In this document: piece by piece, positions 1-13,400 of the stretch | Numbering within the stretch: position 1 is the first letter of the stretch | Layout: each line of letters starts with the position of its first letter | Origin: Mansonella perstans | Taxonomy: Eukaryota > Nematoda > Chromadorea > Rhabditida > Onchocercidae | Reading direction: 5' to 3' | Length of the DNA stretch: 64,000 bases | NCBI GenBank assembly: GCA_037074765.1 | Contig: JBAMDO010000580.1 | Span: 62,001-126,000 of the forward strand | Translations under genes and position numbers: made by a program | The notes under the pieces: generated by a model | Seen by the model: only the letters and a program-made list of their open reading frames with translations | Databases searched by the model: none | Told to the model about the DNA's origin: nothing

Positions 1-1657
1 CTTTTCAGTAATAATGAAAGTTCCCTATCTATTCAGTAAAAAATTCACAGAAAGAAATAAATGTGTTACAATGTAATCATTATTCAGGAAGAAGTACATT
101 TAAAATCAAATTTAAGAGAATTAAGTTGGAAAAAGATAGAATTGTTCTGAGATAATGATTTGGCAGTCTATTATGATTAGATATTAAGTATTCTTGTTTA
201 GCTAGGTTCATAAGTTCGTTAATTTTATGGAATACGAATTATATGGATCAGTTTTTCTATTCTGTTATTTTTAAGCATTATTACAGCATTTAAACCTCAC
301 TTCATTTTTTTTTTTTTTTTTTAATCCTTCTTCCTGGATTTGATTAGAATAAATTTGAAACTAAATCAAACTAGAATAAATACAAATTTTATAAGCATCG
401 ATATTACATGATGAATTCAGGCTCAAATTCAGAGGAATAGATTGATTAAAGGATTTGGTTAGCTGTCGTGGTGACCATGGATAGCCATAAATGAGCTATC
501 AGTCAATAGCCATACATAGCTATCAAGCTATCAGTTGCTTCAGCTACTTTATCACTCGATGTCAGTGATATATGATTAGATTGTGATTTTAGTTTGTTAA
601 TTTGTTCATTCCATACTAACTAACATTGTCTATGTTGTACACACAAAAAGAAACAATTTGTCATACTTTACCAACTTTTTTTAATATTTTGACTCTTTTT
701 TCTGCAGAAGGATATGAGTTATTTATATTGCTGCCACTTTGAAGAGTATTCTGCTATTCTATCCAAAACTGTTGTATAATAAATAATTATTTTCAAAGCT
801 TTTTCTCTGGTCAACTTCGATACTGTCGGACATACCAGATAAAGAATAGATGTGACCCTTGGAAGTATTTCTAAACATAGAATATTTAGTATTTGTGGTA
901 TGAGCAAAGATTTAATTATCAACAGTATACGTGAAAACAGAAATTCGAGCAGGCCAGAAGCTCCTCTATAATAAGCCGTAAATTTATTGCACTTAAGTTT
1001 GGTATTCATAGTTGGTTAGTGCTTCTTATACTCAATCATTTATTATCCCTGCTGTCCCGCAGTTGCAAGGATATTTTATCCATACGATTGAAGACCGATC
1101 CTTCTGCACTGTTCTTTTCAGGAGCTTTTAGTGAGATGAATAGTTATATTAAATAACGTTTATCTGAAGTTTTCTCTTGAGTAATTATTATTAATATAAA
1201 CAGATTTGTATGCCTAACTGTCATTATCATATGAGTGAATTTTATAATACGGTAATATAAAAGGAAAAAAATTAGCACAGAAAGGTCAAGTCTTTTATAT
1301 ATGAGCAAATTGATGTTTTTATTTTTTCCCTCTTGCAAAAGGTTATCTATTTTATGAATGCGAAATATATTTTGATCCGTTGAAAAATCTTGCTATGAAA
1401 TTCAAAATGAGAGGTAGTATTGAGATGTGATATTCGACTTAAAATCTTCAATTTTTATTTAAGAATTCTTTTCAGTCATCTTTCCAGCACTGTTTTTCTA
1501 TTAGAAAGAGAAGGATAAAAAAGTAGAATTGCAAAGTTTTAAATAAAGCAATCAACTACTTTCATGTAATGGTTTATTAACTTAGACAAATTGATTTATA
1601 ATGTCAAGATTAAGAGTGAGAAATTGTGTATGTCCATCTCTTTATAAAAAATTTCAG
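1..1657. other. 5' flank of the beta-mannosidase gene, no gene supported
   Basis: This stretch is AT-rich, with a long T run near 307-322 and a cluster of short direct and inverted copies of AGCTATC/GATAGC between about 478 and 545. Open frames on the minus strand lack splice-consistent partners and recognisable motifs. A short minus-strand segment at about 1047-1134 reads like a polar C-terminal exon, but nothing upstream connects to it. The right part presumably holds the promoter of the downstream gene; no core element can be named. Confidence 0.5.
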
Positions 1658-4600
1658 ATGGAAATGTTATTCATCTTTTCTCTATTACTGATATTTGAAT
1701 TTGATTTTGGAAAGGCGATACACAGTGATAAAAATTTTCATTTGGATGAATTCCAATGGTACTTTCGATCAGCAAATGACTCCATCCAAGGATCAGCTCG
1801 GGTACCAGGAGATATTTATCAAGATTTATTCCTTGCAAACTACATTTCTGAGCCATTGTTTGGAGAGAATGATCAATTATTACGGTGGGTCCCGCGAACG
1901 GACTGGATTTATTACACCACATTTATTATTCCCACAAACTGGAGCAGGGTAAGTTAGCAGCTAGAAAATGTATAATATTTCATATCTTGCAAATCATCTT
2001 CATGGTTATGTTACCAACATAAATCCACTGCAATTTGTTTTTATAATGTTCTAGGTTTGTGCGCCCTAAATAGGATGCAATGGAAATAAACTATCAATGA
2101 TAGAATTGGGTTGTCTCCTTTTTGTTGTTTTTTTTATCACCATTTTAAGATTGGGCAAAATGTAAATTTCGTGATAGGAACATTTAATATTTAAGTTCAG
2201 TATAATTAATAATTAACAAAAAATTTGTTGAAATTTGGTAGAAATTGAAGATGAAAGCAGTATTACTGAATGCTGGTGGATTGGATACCGTGGCAGAGGT
2301 GTTTTTTAATGGTGCATTAGTCCTCAAGGCATACAATCAGTTCGTTTCTTATCTGATACCTCTAAAACAGTGGAAAATCGGGAAAAACTATTTACGCATT
2401 GAATTTAAATCGCCCATTACATATGCAAAACAGAAAGCTGAAAAGTACCAGGTCCAGTATTTTGATTTTGAAAAACTTCATATGGTCACTTATTAGTTCA
2501 ACCTATTATTCCTAATCCAAACCATGAATTCAGGGACTTGTTAGCGTTTCCTTAAAGCCATTTTCCAAGTTACGAAACATCCAGTTCCTTCATTTGTTTG
2601 ATAAAAAAATAAAGGAATCGAAAAATTGTGAACTTGACGAATTTGATTTTCTAATTTGAAATGATAATACAGGAAAAATTTGGCCATAGTGTTCCTCCCA
2701 CATGTCCAGTAGCTGAATTCCACGGTGAATGCCACATTAATTTCATAAGGTTTGTATTTATTTCCATCAGTTTAATCTTTGCTTCAAGTTAAAAGTCATC
2801 TTGTTCATCTTCCGGTTTGTTTTCCTCAGAAATGTCCCACTAACTTTAATCTACTGTGATGTAGTAGTATAGTATAGCACTATTTACCATAGCATAAATA
2901 GTACGATGATGCTATATAATATAGCTTACCTGATTTTAATCATAATTATTGAGATAGATAGAGAATTTAACAAAACTTTCCAATTAAAAATACTGTTCTA
3001 CTAATACTTTTGATAACAACATAGTTTTGACTCACAGGAAGATACAAGCAAGCTATGGTTGGGATTGGGGTCCTTCATTTCCAACAATTGGCATTTGGAA
3101 GCCGATATCTATCGAAGGAATAAATGCGATATTTATGGACAAGATATCGGCAGTAATCTCATTTAAAAGTTATTTCATCTCTCACATTCCTATATTTTAT
3201 ACAAAACGTAGTTGTATTGGTGATATGATGGAGTCATTTCTAAAGTATTTCATCTAATTTATATAGCATTTCATTTAATTCATCTAAATTAGAATGTTAA
3301 TGATTGGGAGAGTATCTTATTTACTGGCCAATATTCTACAATTTCGTTTCTATTTTTTTGGGACTTTAGGAAGGAACATATTGCAGACGGACATTTCATC
3401 ATTTCGGTGAGGATCACTGTATGGAGCGCGGTGAAAGCCAAATATGTACAAGTGATACTAACATTGCCTGAAATTTCCATCGCAGATCAGTTCACCACTT
3501 CATTTGATCCAATGAATCGAAATATCGTGGAACGGAGAATATCAGTGCCTAATAATATCGTTGAGAGATGGTGGCCAAATGGTAGCGGCAAGCAAAAACT
3601 ATATGAATTGGTTGTCTCACTGTTTTATGAAGGTTCATGAGAATTTATTTAACCACTTAGAAAATTAGTTTTGGCATTGAAACCAACGACAAATGAGGCT
3701 AGCTAGTTACTAAAATTTCGTTGATTTTTAAAAAACTTGAATTAAGCAACTAATTGCGACATTCAAGTTGATACAAGTCCAGAGTGGTTTAAAGTATTGA
3801 TATTTGAAATCATCCAAGAGATTAAAAAATCATTAAAGACTGTGTTTTTTGCACTAATGTTCGAATCATTCTGGTATCCATTGTTTTATCTGAAATTAGG
3901 ATATTATGTTTTTTGATTTCTTACTCTTTTTTTCACTTTTGGTCATTCTCAGGACAAAACTTTAATAAAAAAATGCGAGTGGGATTTCGAACAGTTGAAC
4001 TTATCCAAGATTATGTGAATAGTGAGAAACCCAAGCTAGGAAGGCATTTCTATTTTATGATCAACGATCAACCTATATTCCTTAAAGGTTATCCTTTAAG
4101 CTTTCAAATAAGCATTCTGGAAGTAAATTATTTTGAAAAGCTTGGTTTTAAGTAAGATAATTTGCTATATTTTACTGTTTTCGAATCACATGAATTCCAA
4201 ATTATTTGAATTTTAGGCTCAAATTGGATTCCATTATCTGCATTTCCGGCTCGCAGTCATCATTTCAGAGAGAAATTTTTACTTGAGTCAGCCCGTCAGT
4301 CGAATATGAATGTATTACGTGTGTGGGGTGGTGGTCGCTATGAGAGTGATCACTTTTACGATTTAGCTGATGAACTGGTTAGATAAACATCAGTGTGTGC
4401 ACCACGTTCAATTCCTTGTCCTAATTAATTTTAATGAAATGTTCAACTGAACAAGTTTTAAGTGTTGTGATTGTTTTTACTCCATTTCTGATCATCCGAT
4501 AAAGATGTAATGTTAATGTTGCAGGGATTAATGATTTGGCAGGATATGATGTTTGCATGTGCATTATATCCGGTGGATAAACAATATTTGGATAATGTTC

Positions 4601-7600
4601 GAGAAGAAGTGCACATTCAGGTTGTTAGCTTGATAAAAATAATTTTTTCCAATAAAATGAATTTAATCATGACGTATGAAGTTAAGAAAATATTGCAGAT
4701 AGAGCGACTTCGACATCATCCATCAATTTTTATTTGGGCGGGGAACAATGAGAACGAATTAGGTGTTCGTCAGTGGTTCTTTGCAGCAAATTACTCTTTT
4801 ATAGATTCGGTACTTTTTATCTAAGGTTTTTCTAAATTAATTATCCTTCGGTTCTAACTTAAGTTTCGATTTATTTCTTATAGTTTTATGATCGTTCCAG
4901 AATAACTATCAATTATCAATAATATGGATCAAAATTAGCCACTTACACACAGCACAACAACCAAAAAGCATGTTTGCTTTGCTTGAATCTTCGAGACGTA
5001 CTTCATGACTTCCATCATACTATTGTCCCATCATACTTCATGACTTCCGCATCTTATATTGATAGTTTTCTTAGATATCGCTAACTAAAGTAAAAGAAAA
5101 GACCGAAATACTTTCGACTTTTTTAAATAAAAATTTTATTACCAATATTTTTTTGTATTCAATCGTAATAACTTATAGGTATCAGACTATATGAAATTAT
5201 ATAATGAAACGATAAGATCAGTTATTAACCAGCTGGATAGTACCAGGCCATATTTGTTGTCCAGTCCAACAAATGGAATCGAGTCAGAAAAGTAATTGTT
5301 ATGGTTGCTGCAACTGTAGATATTCACAGTAAATTATTCTGAGCTTTAATTTATCATTGTTATACAACTGCAGTTGTAATCAAACTACCATATTGAAGAT
5401 TCTATTAGTACAAAAAAATTTTTTGAAAGCTCCTAGAGAAGGAGGTGTCGCGGAATATCCATCTGATGAGAAATACGGTGATATCCACTTCTATAATGAA
5501 GTGGATAATTTGTGGAAAGATTCGACTTATCAAATTCCACGATGCTCTTCGGAATATGGTGTGCAGTCGTTTCCAAGAAAGTAAGAATGTACTCCTCATC
5601 TTGTCTTATAAATGTTAGCACGAAATTTAAGAAGCTTCTTGTGACTATCGGGAGATATTAGCGAAATGATACCGATCAATAAAAATGTTGTTTTTATCGG
5701 AAGTAATTACTTCTCCTGAAGTTGAAACGTTTTGATTCGGTTTCTGCTTTCTATTGCAATCGGATTAGTCGATAGGTTATTAATCCTGGAATTTCGCGGA
5801 TTTTTATGTTTGTTTTTAGAGAAACGATGTTGAAATGGTTGAATGAAACAGATTGGTCTTATACAAGTAAAGCGATGAGACGTAGACAGCATCATCCTGG
5901 TGGATTCTTGGCTCAACTTTCCATGATTTTCTCACATTTCAAAGTAATTGCTGCTTGTTTCTTCTTTTTACCTCCAACTTGACTACTAAATATTTATTTC
6001 TTTTTTGCTGGAGAATATTAAGTGCTCTTTCATTCATTCATTGCGGGAAAGAATGGAAAGATTTATCTTTCAAATTATTTAACATGAGATCAAGTCGCAC
6101 CTGCTACCTGTCCAATAAATTACTTTGAATTTTCGTTTTTTATTTCATTTCTGGACAATTTTTTGCGGTTACACATATGTATCTGATGATAAACTGATGA
6201 TTTGTGAAGTACAGAGAAATGAAGCCAGAGAGGAGTCAGTTAATGGGAAGCTATTAATTCTAAGGATGTTTAGACTTAACGTACAAAAATTTATGTGCAG
6301 TGATAAAATGATAAGTATGAATGTCGTTAATGACCAAGTATTAGGGAAGCAAATTTCATCCATATTCAGTTGCAGATTCCGGATGAATGTGGAAAGACTC
6401 TGAGCGGTGATTGTATGTATATAAGAACAGGAAAATTCATGGACCGTTTCGTGTATTTGTCTCAGTTCCACCAAGCGATCGCTTATCAAGTACAGACGGA
6501 GCATTATCGAAAGTGGGTTTTACCTAAACAACCGCATATGTAACTGGATAAAAAAATTTATATTACTATGTACATAACTTTGCATATTTCTAGAAAAAAG
6601 CAATTGAAAAAACAATTCCTTCCTTTTATAAAAGGGAGGGGATGATCAAATATGCGGGAAAAGGATCATGAAGCAGATATAAGGAAATTTCAGGTGGCGC
6701 GGACGGTTGAGGGAAGATGGTCGTGGTAATACCATGTGTGCTCTATACTGGCAGTTGAATGATATATGGGTAGCACCAACTTGGTCAACAATCGATTTCG
6801 AACTTTCATGGAAACCTGCTCACTATTATGCCCGTCGATTCTTTGCACCGGTTATTCTTTCTATGGTGGGTGATGATTTTTGTTCAATTTATTTGATAAT
6901 AAAGCAAGCACTATCACTTTACTGACTCCGCTATCATCAATTAGTTCACGTGGAATCTGATGATGCATGCGTAATTTTTTTCACGTGATTTTGATTAAAT
7001 ATAAAAGAACGAAAAAGAAAAATAGAAAAAAAAATTCCTCTGCTTTGCACTGGCAGAGAGATTTCTTTAAAATTGAAAAGCCGAAGATCAAAACTAGGAG
7101 ATTAAATCGCTTATAATGGTTCATCTTTGGAAACAATTCATTCCTCTAATTTCTTGAAAAATAAGCTTGACATTAGTTTCTTGAAATTTTTGCTTTTAAT
7201 CGTTCATTAAAAACTTTTTGCAGGCGATAGACGTAGACGTTCATTTATTCGTTGTATCAGATCTAACAGAACCAATACTCGACGTAACTGTGGTTTTGGA
7301 TGTTTTCTGGTTTGATCGCTTCCTTCCAATTTTCTCATTTAAACAAGAAATCAGTTCAATTGCTTCGCAGTCATCTACTGAGATTTCTGTCAATGGAGTT
7401 TTCAATGGAATGAGGTAATCTTGCTCTATTTAATCTCTTGAAAATTCCTAAAATTCCATGTTTTTTACATACACTAGGAATTGTCAGGTTGTACTTGAGT
7501 CTGCTAGAATAAGATTATAATTTTATCAATCAAATTGTTTCATTTTGTGTTCGTACAGTGTCTGGAAATTATGGTTGTCTTAAACATGCTTTTTAAACTA

Positions 7601-8057
7601 AATATTATTTTTGTAGAGAAAGAAGGAACGACCAATATGTCTTGCGAGGAAGAATTTTTTCAAGTAATGGTACTCAAATTGGTTATGATGCCGTCCACTT
7701 GCCTGATAAGTTATTTGAGGTGGGAAAAGTTTTATTGTTAGCACAACTTTCTTACTTTACTAAAACTTCTTTCAGATAGATGAAGTGAATTTCGGAAAAG
7801 TCTGGATTCGAGAACTGCACAGAAAAAATGATATGTTATATGAATTGAAGCTAGAAGCCGACAAAATAGCACCTTTCGTATATATGGAATTAGCTTCAGG
7901 ACTAATCGGATGGTTCTCGGACAATGCATTCACGATGACTGAACCGAATAAGATATTAGTACTCTCCTTGTTCAAGAGACCTGAACGTGAACTGACTGAA
8001 AGCGATATTACTATATGTTCATTACGTGACTGTGGTAAAGATAGCAGAAAAATCTGA
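1658..8057 (+). CDS. Beta-mannosidase (glycoside hydrolase family 2), lysosomal
   Basis: It removes terminal beta-linked mannose from N-glycan fragments in the lysosome. Exons: 1658-1948, 2242-2451, 2673-2749, 3038-3152, 3374-3632, 3953-4087, 4217-4377, 4525-4620, 4699-4809, 5179-5291, 5437-5580, 5820-5943, 6376-6512, 6694-6865, 7224-7414, 7617-7719, 7776-8057. All junctions keep frame and give 906 residues, close to vertebrate enzymes of about 880. The start follows an ATTTCAG acceptor immediately, as for trans-splicing, and opens a signal peptide of about 20 residues (MEMLFIFSLLLIF). An upstream ATG at 1601 would add 19 residues before that peptide and is less likely. Family motifs include YGWDWGPSFP, NMNVLRVWGGG, GNNENE (acid/base Glu near residue 466), CSSEYGVQSFP (nucleophile Glu near 562), RQHHPGG and ALYWQLNDIW. 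The acceptor of exon 5 is the least certain junction. Confidence 0.95.
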
Positions 8058-8076
8058 TTTTTTATACAAACTTTAA

Positions 8077-8082
8077 AATAAA
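8077..8082 (+). terminator. Polyadenylation signal of beta-mannosidase
   Basis: A canonical AATAAA lies about 20 bases after the stop codon at 8055-8057, as expected for a short nematode 3' UTR. This is assigned by motif and position only. Confidence 0.6.
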
Positions 8083-8195
8083 TTTAGCTTTAATTTCAAT
8101 TTCGTTTCGTCATTGCATATCAACTGATAGTTTGATGAGTTATGGAAAAACTGCTACATCAATTAATCCGTTAGCATAGATCTTCTTTCACTCAG

Positions 8196-8799
8196 TTTGA
8201 CACTTCTTTCGGTCGAAAGCATTTCGTGCCAGCGAGGTCTTTTGAAGAAGCAGTAATTGCTACTGTTCCAATTATATAAATGAATGTAAGACTTAGAGTT
8301 AATGGTATTATTTGTATCGTCAGCCCCTTACTATCAAAATCATCTGCAGTAGCGTAACAATAGTGTTCTAAGTCCAACAAAGCCTTTACTAAAAAAAAAA
8401 AGCGAAAAAAGAAACACTATTTGATCTGCAAGACGGACAAGATTTAAATTTCAATCTAATTGTCTTTTTTCTGATTGGTTTTAGGCCACATTGTGGGATA
8501 ATGTTGTCCAAGTGATATATGTTCTGGTTACTTGTTCTATATGTCACATGAGAAACATTTGTAGGCATGTAATCTAATCTTTTCCTTCCCTTTTCTTTTT
8601 TAATTTCCCGTTTCCACACCTTTCATTACGATTTACCGGATGATTATCTTTTTTCTCTAATAAGGCATTGAAATATGAATATTTTTCGATTCAAGCGAGT
8701 GTCGAGCGACAATTTGAAATTAAACGTCCTGAAGTTGCTCCTCAACAGTGTAACGTGCCTTGGAATTTACCCCACGCATGTCTAATTTGTTATAAATGA
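8196..8799 (+). CDS. Possible small gene of unknown function (three exons, start not found)
   Basis: Three short open segments on the plus strand join in phase 0: 8196-8252 (after CTCAG, donor GTAATT; includes GRKHFVPARSFEEA), 8485-8511 (after TTTTAG; ATLWDNVVQ) and 8707-8799 (after CGAG; includes KRPEVAPQQCNVPWN, ending CLICYK and a stop). Their base and codon composition looks more protein-like than the flanks. There is no convincing start: an ATG at 8142 opens MEKLLHQLIR, but the intron joining it to 8196 would be only about 26 bases. The acceptor at 8707 is weak and overlaps an alternative frame. This could be a small mitochondrial-type or otherwise unrecognised gene, a decayed gene, or chance. 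I do not recognise the family. Confidence 0.28.
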
Positions 8800-10457
8800 T
8801 AGTTTAATTCTATCGTTTAAAATGAGATCTAAGTGATACAAAAGGCATGCATGTAGTAGAAAAAACAGAAGTAGAAAAAAAGGACAAGTTCTCACTTTTC
8901 TAATTTAACTCTTTTATTATACTGTCACACTACCTTCACAGCGGCTAATCAGTTTTTGGAATGAATATAAATTTCTATCTTCCAAAATAAAATCAACAGC
9001 CTGCCGATAGTTTCCATCTCATCAAGTTCTTCAATTAGAAATTCAAGAAGTTGTTCGTCTAACACTTTACATGTCTGCCTGAGACTTACACAGGAAATAA
9101 AATGGTTTTTTGTTGAAAAAGGCTTTTTTTTGTTGAAAAAATTGTATGTAAAATTGTAATTGCATATATTTTTGTAATTATATACTTTTTCTTAAATTAT
9201 ACTATTATATATTTTAAAAAATTGTAATTATATACTTTTTTTGTTGAAAAAATTGTATGTAACTAAATTGTGATTAACACGGAATTATGGGACGGTCCCT
9301 TTCGATCAAATATTTACCGATGGAGATGATAATACTGAATGTCCAAAAAATATGTCTGATTTTTTATAGAGAAAAAGGTCTTGAATGCTCTTTTTTCTGA
9401 AAAAAAAAAAGCATTTCTTCGCATAGCGAAACATTACATGTTTTTTTTATGATTCACAAATTCCTTTCACTTTGTTCTCTTGTTCTCCAAAAATTCCCAT
9501 CAAAGATAAGTATCGGATCAGAACTAATATTTTAGGAAGCCCAACAAAAAAGGTTCTTAGAATCAGCCTTTACAATGAATGGAGTACAATAATAGTTCGA
9601 TTTTTCATCACCAGCAGGTTGGAAATTTTTAACTTAATTTATATTCTTTCATGGTTCTTGGGCATTATGACATTCGAAATGATACCATATTCTGCACAGT
9701 ATACAGACTTCATTCATCCGCCCTAACGATCAAATCATTAAATCTACCGAATTAAACAATAAGAAGAATAAGTTGGGGAATTTTTGGATATGGATAAAAA
9801 AGTTCATTTCATGGATGCTTTTATTTTTATCTTTTTTCTCTTTATTTTTAATGAGGAAATGAGGAATGGTCAAGAAATATAATGATCTTCAACCCATATG
9901 GTTTCGAGTTGTCTAATTAACTTATTTGGTTGATTGACATGAAGCAACACACGCATGACCCATTTTCTTTATATCGCATTAATTTATACATTTTTCTTGC
10001 TTAAAAGATGGAAAAAAATAATAAATATATCCTCCGTTGATGGGTAGGCATAATCAATAATAGATAACAGATAGAACTGAGAAACCGACTGAGGCAGTAT
10101 AGACAGAATCTAGGTAGATTTTACTTGAACAATATGCAGCTAAAAATCGAGAAAACAAACTTTCCTTATTCCCTTTCTTGTAGTTATTAATCTTCAGCAT
10201 AGGGCACTACTCAGTATAGCCATAATAAATACATTTACACAATGAAGATTCAAATCGACTGAATTGATATCAATCTGATATAATTCAAAAACATTTCTAA
10301 CATGCAAACGAAATGAAGTAGTAAAATTAAGCCAAATGATACCGTAGATGATTCGTTAATAATGAAAAAACAATATTTGCTTGACAAACATCATTTCTCC
10401 ATCTTTTTCTCATGAGAATTGCGGAAAATTCTTTTCATCGATGAAACAGAAATAAAT
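8800..10457. other. Intergenic stretch with short direct repeats
   Basis: No gene can be supported here. Between about 9117 and 9262 a block containing TTTTTTTGTTGAAAAAATTG and ATTGTAATTATATACTTTTT occurs twice in diverged form. A plus-strand open frame at 9472-9726 has no motif, splice partner or nematode-like composition. A minus-strand segment at 8949-9078 is helix-like and coding-like, but has no start or partner exon. Confidence 0.4.
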
Positions 10458-13400
10458 TCAAGCTGTTATTTTTGCCGGACATTTCACTTCACCAGTTATC
10501 GGATTGCGGTCTAAAATGTAAATCGAATTTTCAGATTGTCGTTCCTAGAGCAATAGATTTTTTGAGTTTAATTTTCCGATTTAAATATTGAATTTTTTTA
10601 AATAAATATTCAACTTCACAAAGTATTTTAAAAATTATACAAGAAATTTTATGAAGCCAAAGAAAAAATTTCCCTCTAAGTTTTCGGTTATGATATAAAA
10701 ATGCCCTTGAAAGCATAGAATATTACGGTGAAAATGCAAACAGGTGTTAAATTTGACTTCACGCTTCCTGATCTCAAAAAATATCATCATTCATGTGAAT
10801 GATTTCAATCAACTCGAAAGATTACGTTTTTTTGCATTTTTCATATAGTAACAAACTTCGGACGTCAAGAAATATATATTTTAACTGTGCAAAAGACTGA
10901 AGTTCCGATCCAACTTAATCAGGTTAATTACTCTACTTCCCTTTGCTTCATCCTTTCTTAACAGCTCGTTGTTCATTTAACGGAATAGCTTACAATCGAT
11001 CTAATCATGATTAAAATCAAGAACTTCGACAAAGATTTTTGTAAAATTATACAGTAATACAATTTTCAGAAAATAGTAAGAGGTAATGAATGATAATAAA
11101 TCACTTTAAAGTCACATTATCGCACTAGCTGGTTTTGTAAGCAGTCAAAATCTAGTTTCTGTCATAATTGTTGCACAAGTAAGACTGCTCCCACAAACTG
11201 TAAGCAAACTGGAAAGTACTATTAATCGATCAGACTAAACGGGTTTAACTTAACTGATATCGCAAGCCATTTTCAACAAACCATTATGATAATATCAGTA
11301 ATATTATAACTATGAAAACCGTGATATTACAATATTACGTACAATTTCTTCATCACTTGAATATTCAAAGATCAGTTTCGTAGAAAAAATTTAGCGCAAA
11401 CAAATGACTACGCTTAAAAACAGAAATCAGTTTCAAAAATTAGTTTACATTTTATTTCAGAAATCAGCTTACATTTTTATTTCTTATTGAAAATGTATGG
11501 TTTACTATAATTACAAATATCAAATACGTTTTTCAAGTGAGGTGTAACATTCCATTTCTAAAAAACGATAAAAACAAACAGTCCACTTAATTTTCTAGAA
11601 GAATTACAAAATGACAGATATAAAATTTCTTCGACAAGTTTAAAACTTTTAGCTATCTGAAGGAACGATTAGAAAACTAACCAAGTACAGGTATTGTCTT
11701 TTTAGGTGTTCGAGGAGTCGATTCAGATGCACTGTTCTCAAAAATTGATGATTTGAAAGTATTTGAAACTTTCTTTGAAGGTGTTACTTGTTCCACGCCA
11801 TTACCAAAGATGCGCTCACGTGTGTTTGCTGATGGACCGTTACGTTTGGGCGTCTAAAATCAAGTGTATCCATAAAATTCCTGTTTATTTAAATAATACT
11901 GTAATTTTTCACTATCAATGTATATTTCGCACTTCTTTATATTGTGTGTGCATCTTCTAAAAAACGAAAAAAGTTCGAAAATGAAAAATAAATGATGATA
12001 AAGAATATAATTATCTTAATGTTAATGTTATGTTCCGATTCTCTTCGACTGATTTCATCAGAAAGTTTTTAATTCTAACTAAAATCGTCGATAATTGCAT
12101 CATCAAAAAGTCTCAATAAGCAGATCTCAACTTTGATTACTGCTCCCCAAAGTGCGGTTGCTCAAGTACTAATATTCATCTAACTTGGACAAAGTTAGGC
12201 TTAGGTCATAATGATTGTTACACTGCTTCCGGCTGAATCCAGATTTTTATTCCTTCTGTTTCACTCTTGTTTCGCCTGTTCTTTTCACTACAGCCCAGCA
12301 AATATTTCTTCCATACTGCAGCGAATCATTCTTTCGGTTCCATTTTTCCCCCTTCTGCACTGCAATTCAATGTTAGCTGCATTGGAAGTATTATGTGCAT
12401 TTTCTTCACTATCAATACCACGCCTTACATGAACGCATTATAAACACAATCGAAGAATGACCTAAGAATTTCACTATGATTTGAAATTAACAACTTTAAT
12501 TAAGTCATTTTGACACAATGAATCTTCTTGAAAATAATTTTCTAAAGATGCTAAGCTTCCGTTGCACAAATAATTTTCATTGAAACCAAAATATATATTA
12601 GAAAATTTTAATTAAAACTAGATTTTAACCACGACATGCTTCTCTGTCGCAGCATTATATATAATTTCTCTATAATGATCCCCACTAATTGCAAGTTTGC
12701 GGAGAAAAGCCTCAATTCGTTCAAGTAATTGCGCCATTGCAAGAATGCGTAAAATACATATAGCTGCGGTTGGTATTAAAAACGATTCATAATAATAAGT
12801 TAACGAATTTTTTCTGCAATTTTGATGTTTCGACTTTTTCGAACTCGTAGACTTTCTCTGGTTAAGGAGGCATACCAATAACTTTTCAAAATTAGATGAC
12901 AATGAACGCAACTTGTAATTTCAGTATAAACTAAAACAAAGTAAATCTTAAACATTCCTCTGAAAAATGAAGATTAAATGGACATCAGTCTTGAATAGTT
13001 ATCTCTATCTGCACAAAGTAGCAGAGCTGTGAAGACAAATCTTAAGAAGGAGCAAATGACCAAAAGATGGCGGATGAGAAAATTCCTCTCTTCCTTCCCT
13101 TGAAACTACTACATATGAATTGTTAAACGATAGATGATCCCAAAAAAGTAACTCTAACCTCTTCCTTAGCAATAAATTTATTTACAAAGAGATAAATTAT
13201 GGTAGAGATCCAATTTAGGGAAGAAAAAATAATGAAAAATTTTATAAAATTATAACCTTTTTTTTTCTTTTTTTATAAGTATTGTATAAATCTTTTTTAT
13301 AAGTATTGTATAAAATTTCCGAATTTAATTTACTCATCTATGGAAAGAACAAATTTAAACACTTTTAATTGAATTCTCTTTCCATATTACTCAAAAAACA

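Noticed and set aside
1047..1134. Minus-strand segment reading like a polar C-terminal exon
   Set aside because: No convincing acceptor or upstream exon was found between it and the beta-mannosidase start.
9472..9726. 84-residue plus-strand open frame
   Set aside because: No recognisable motif, no splice partner and composition like the intergenic flanks.
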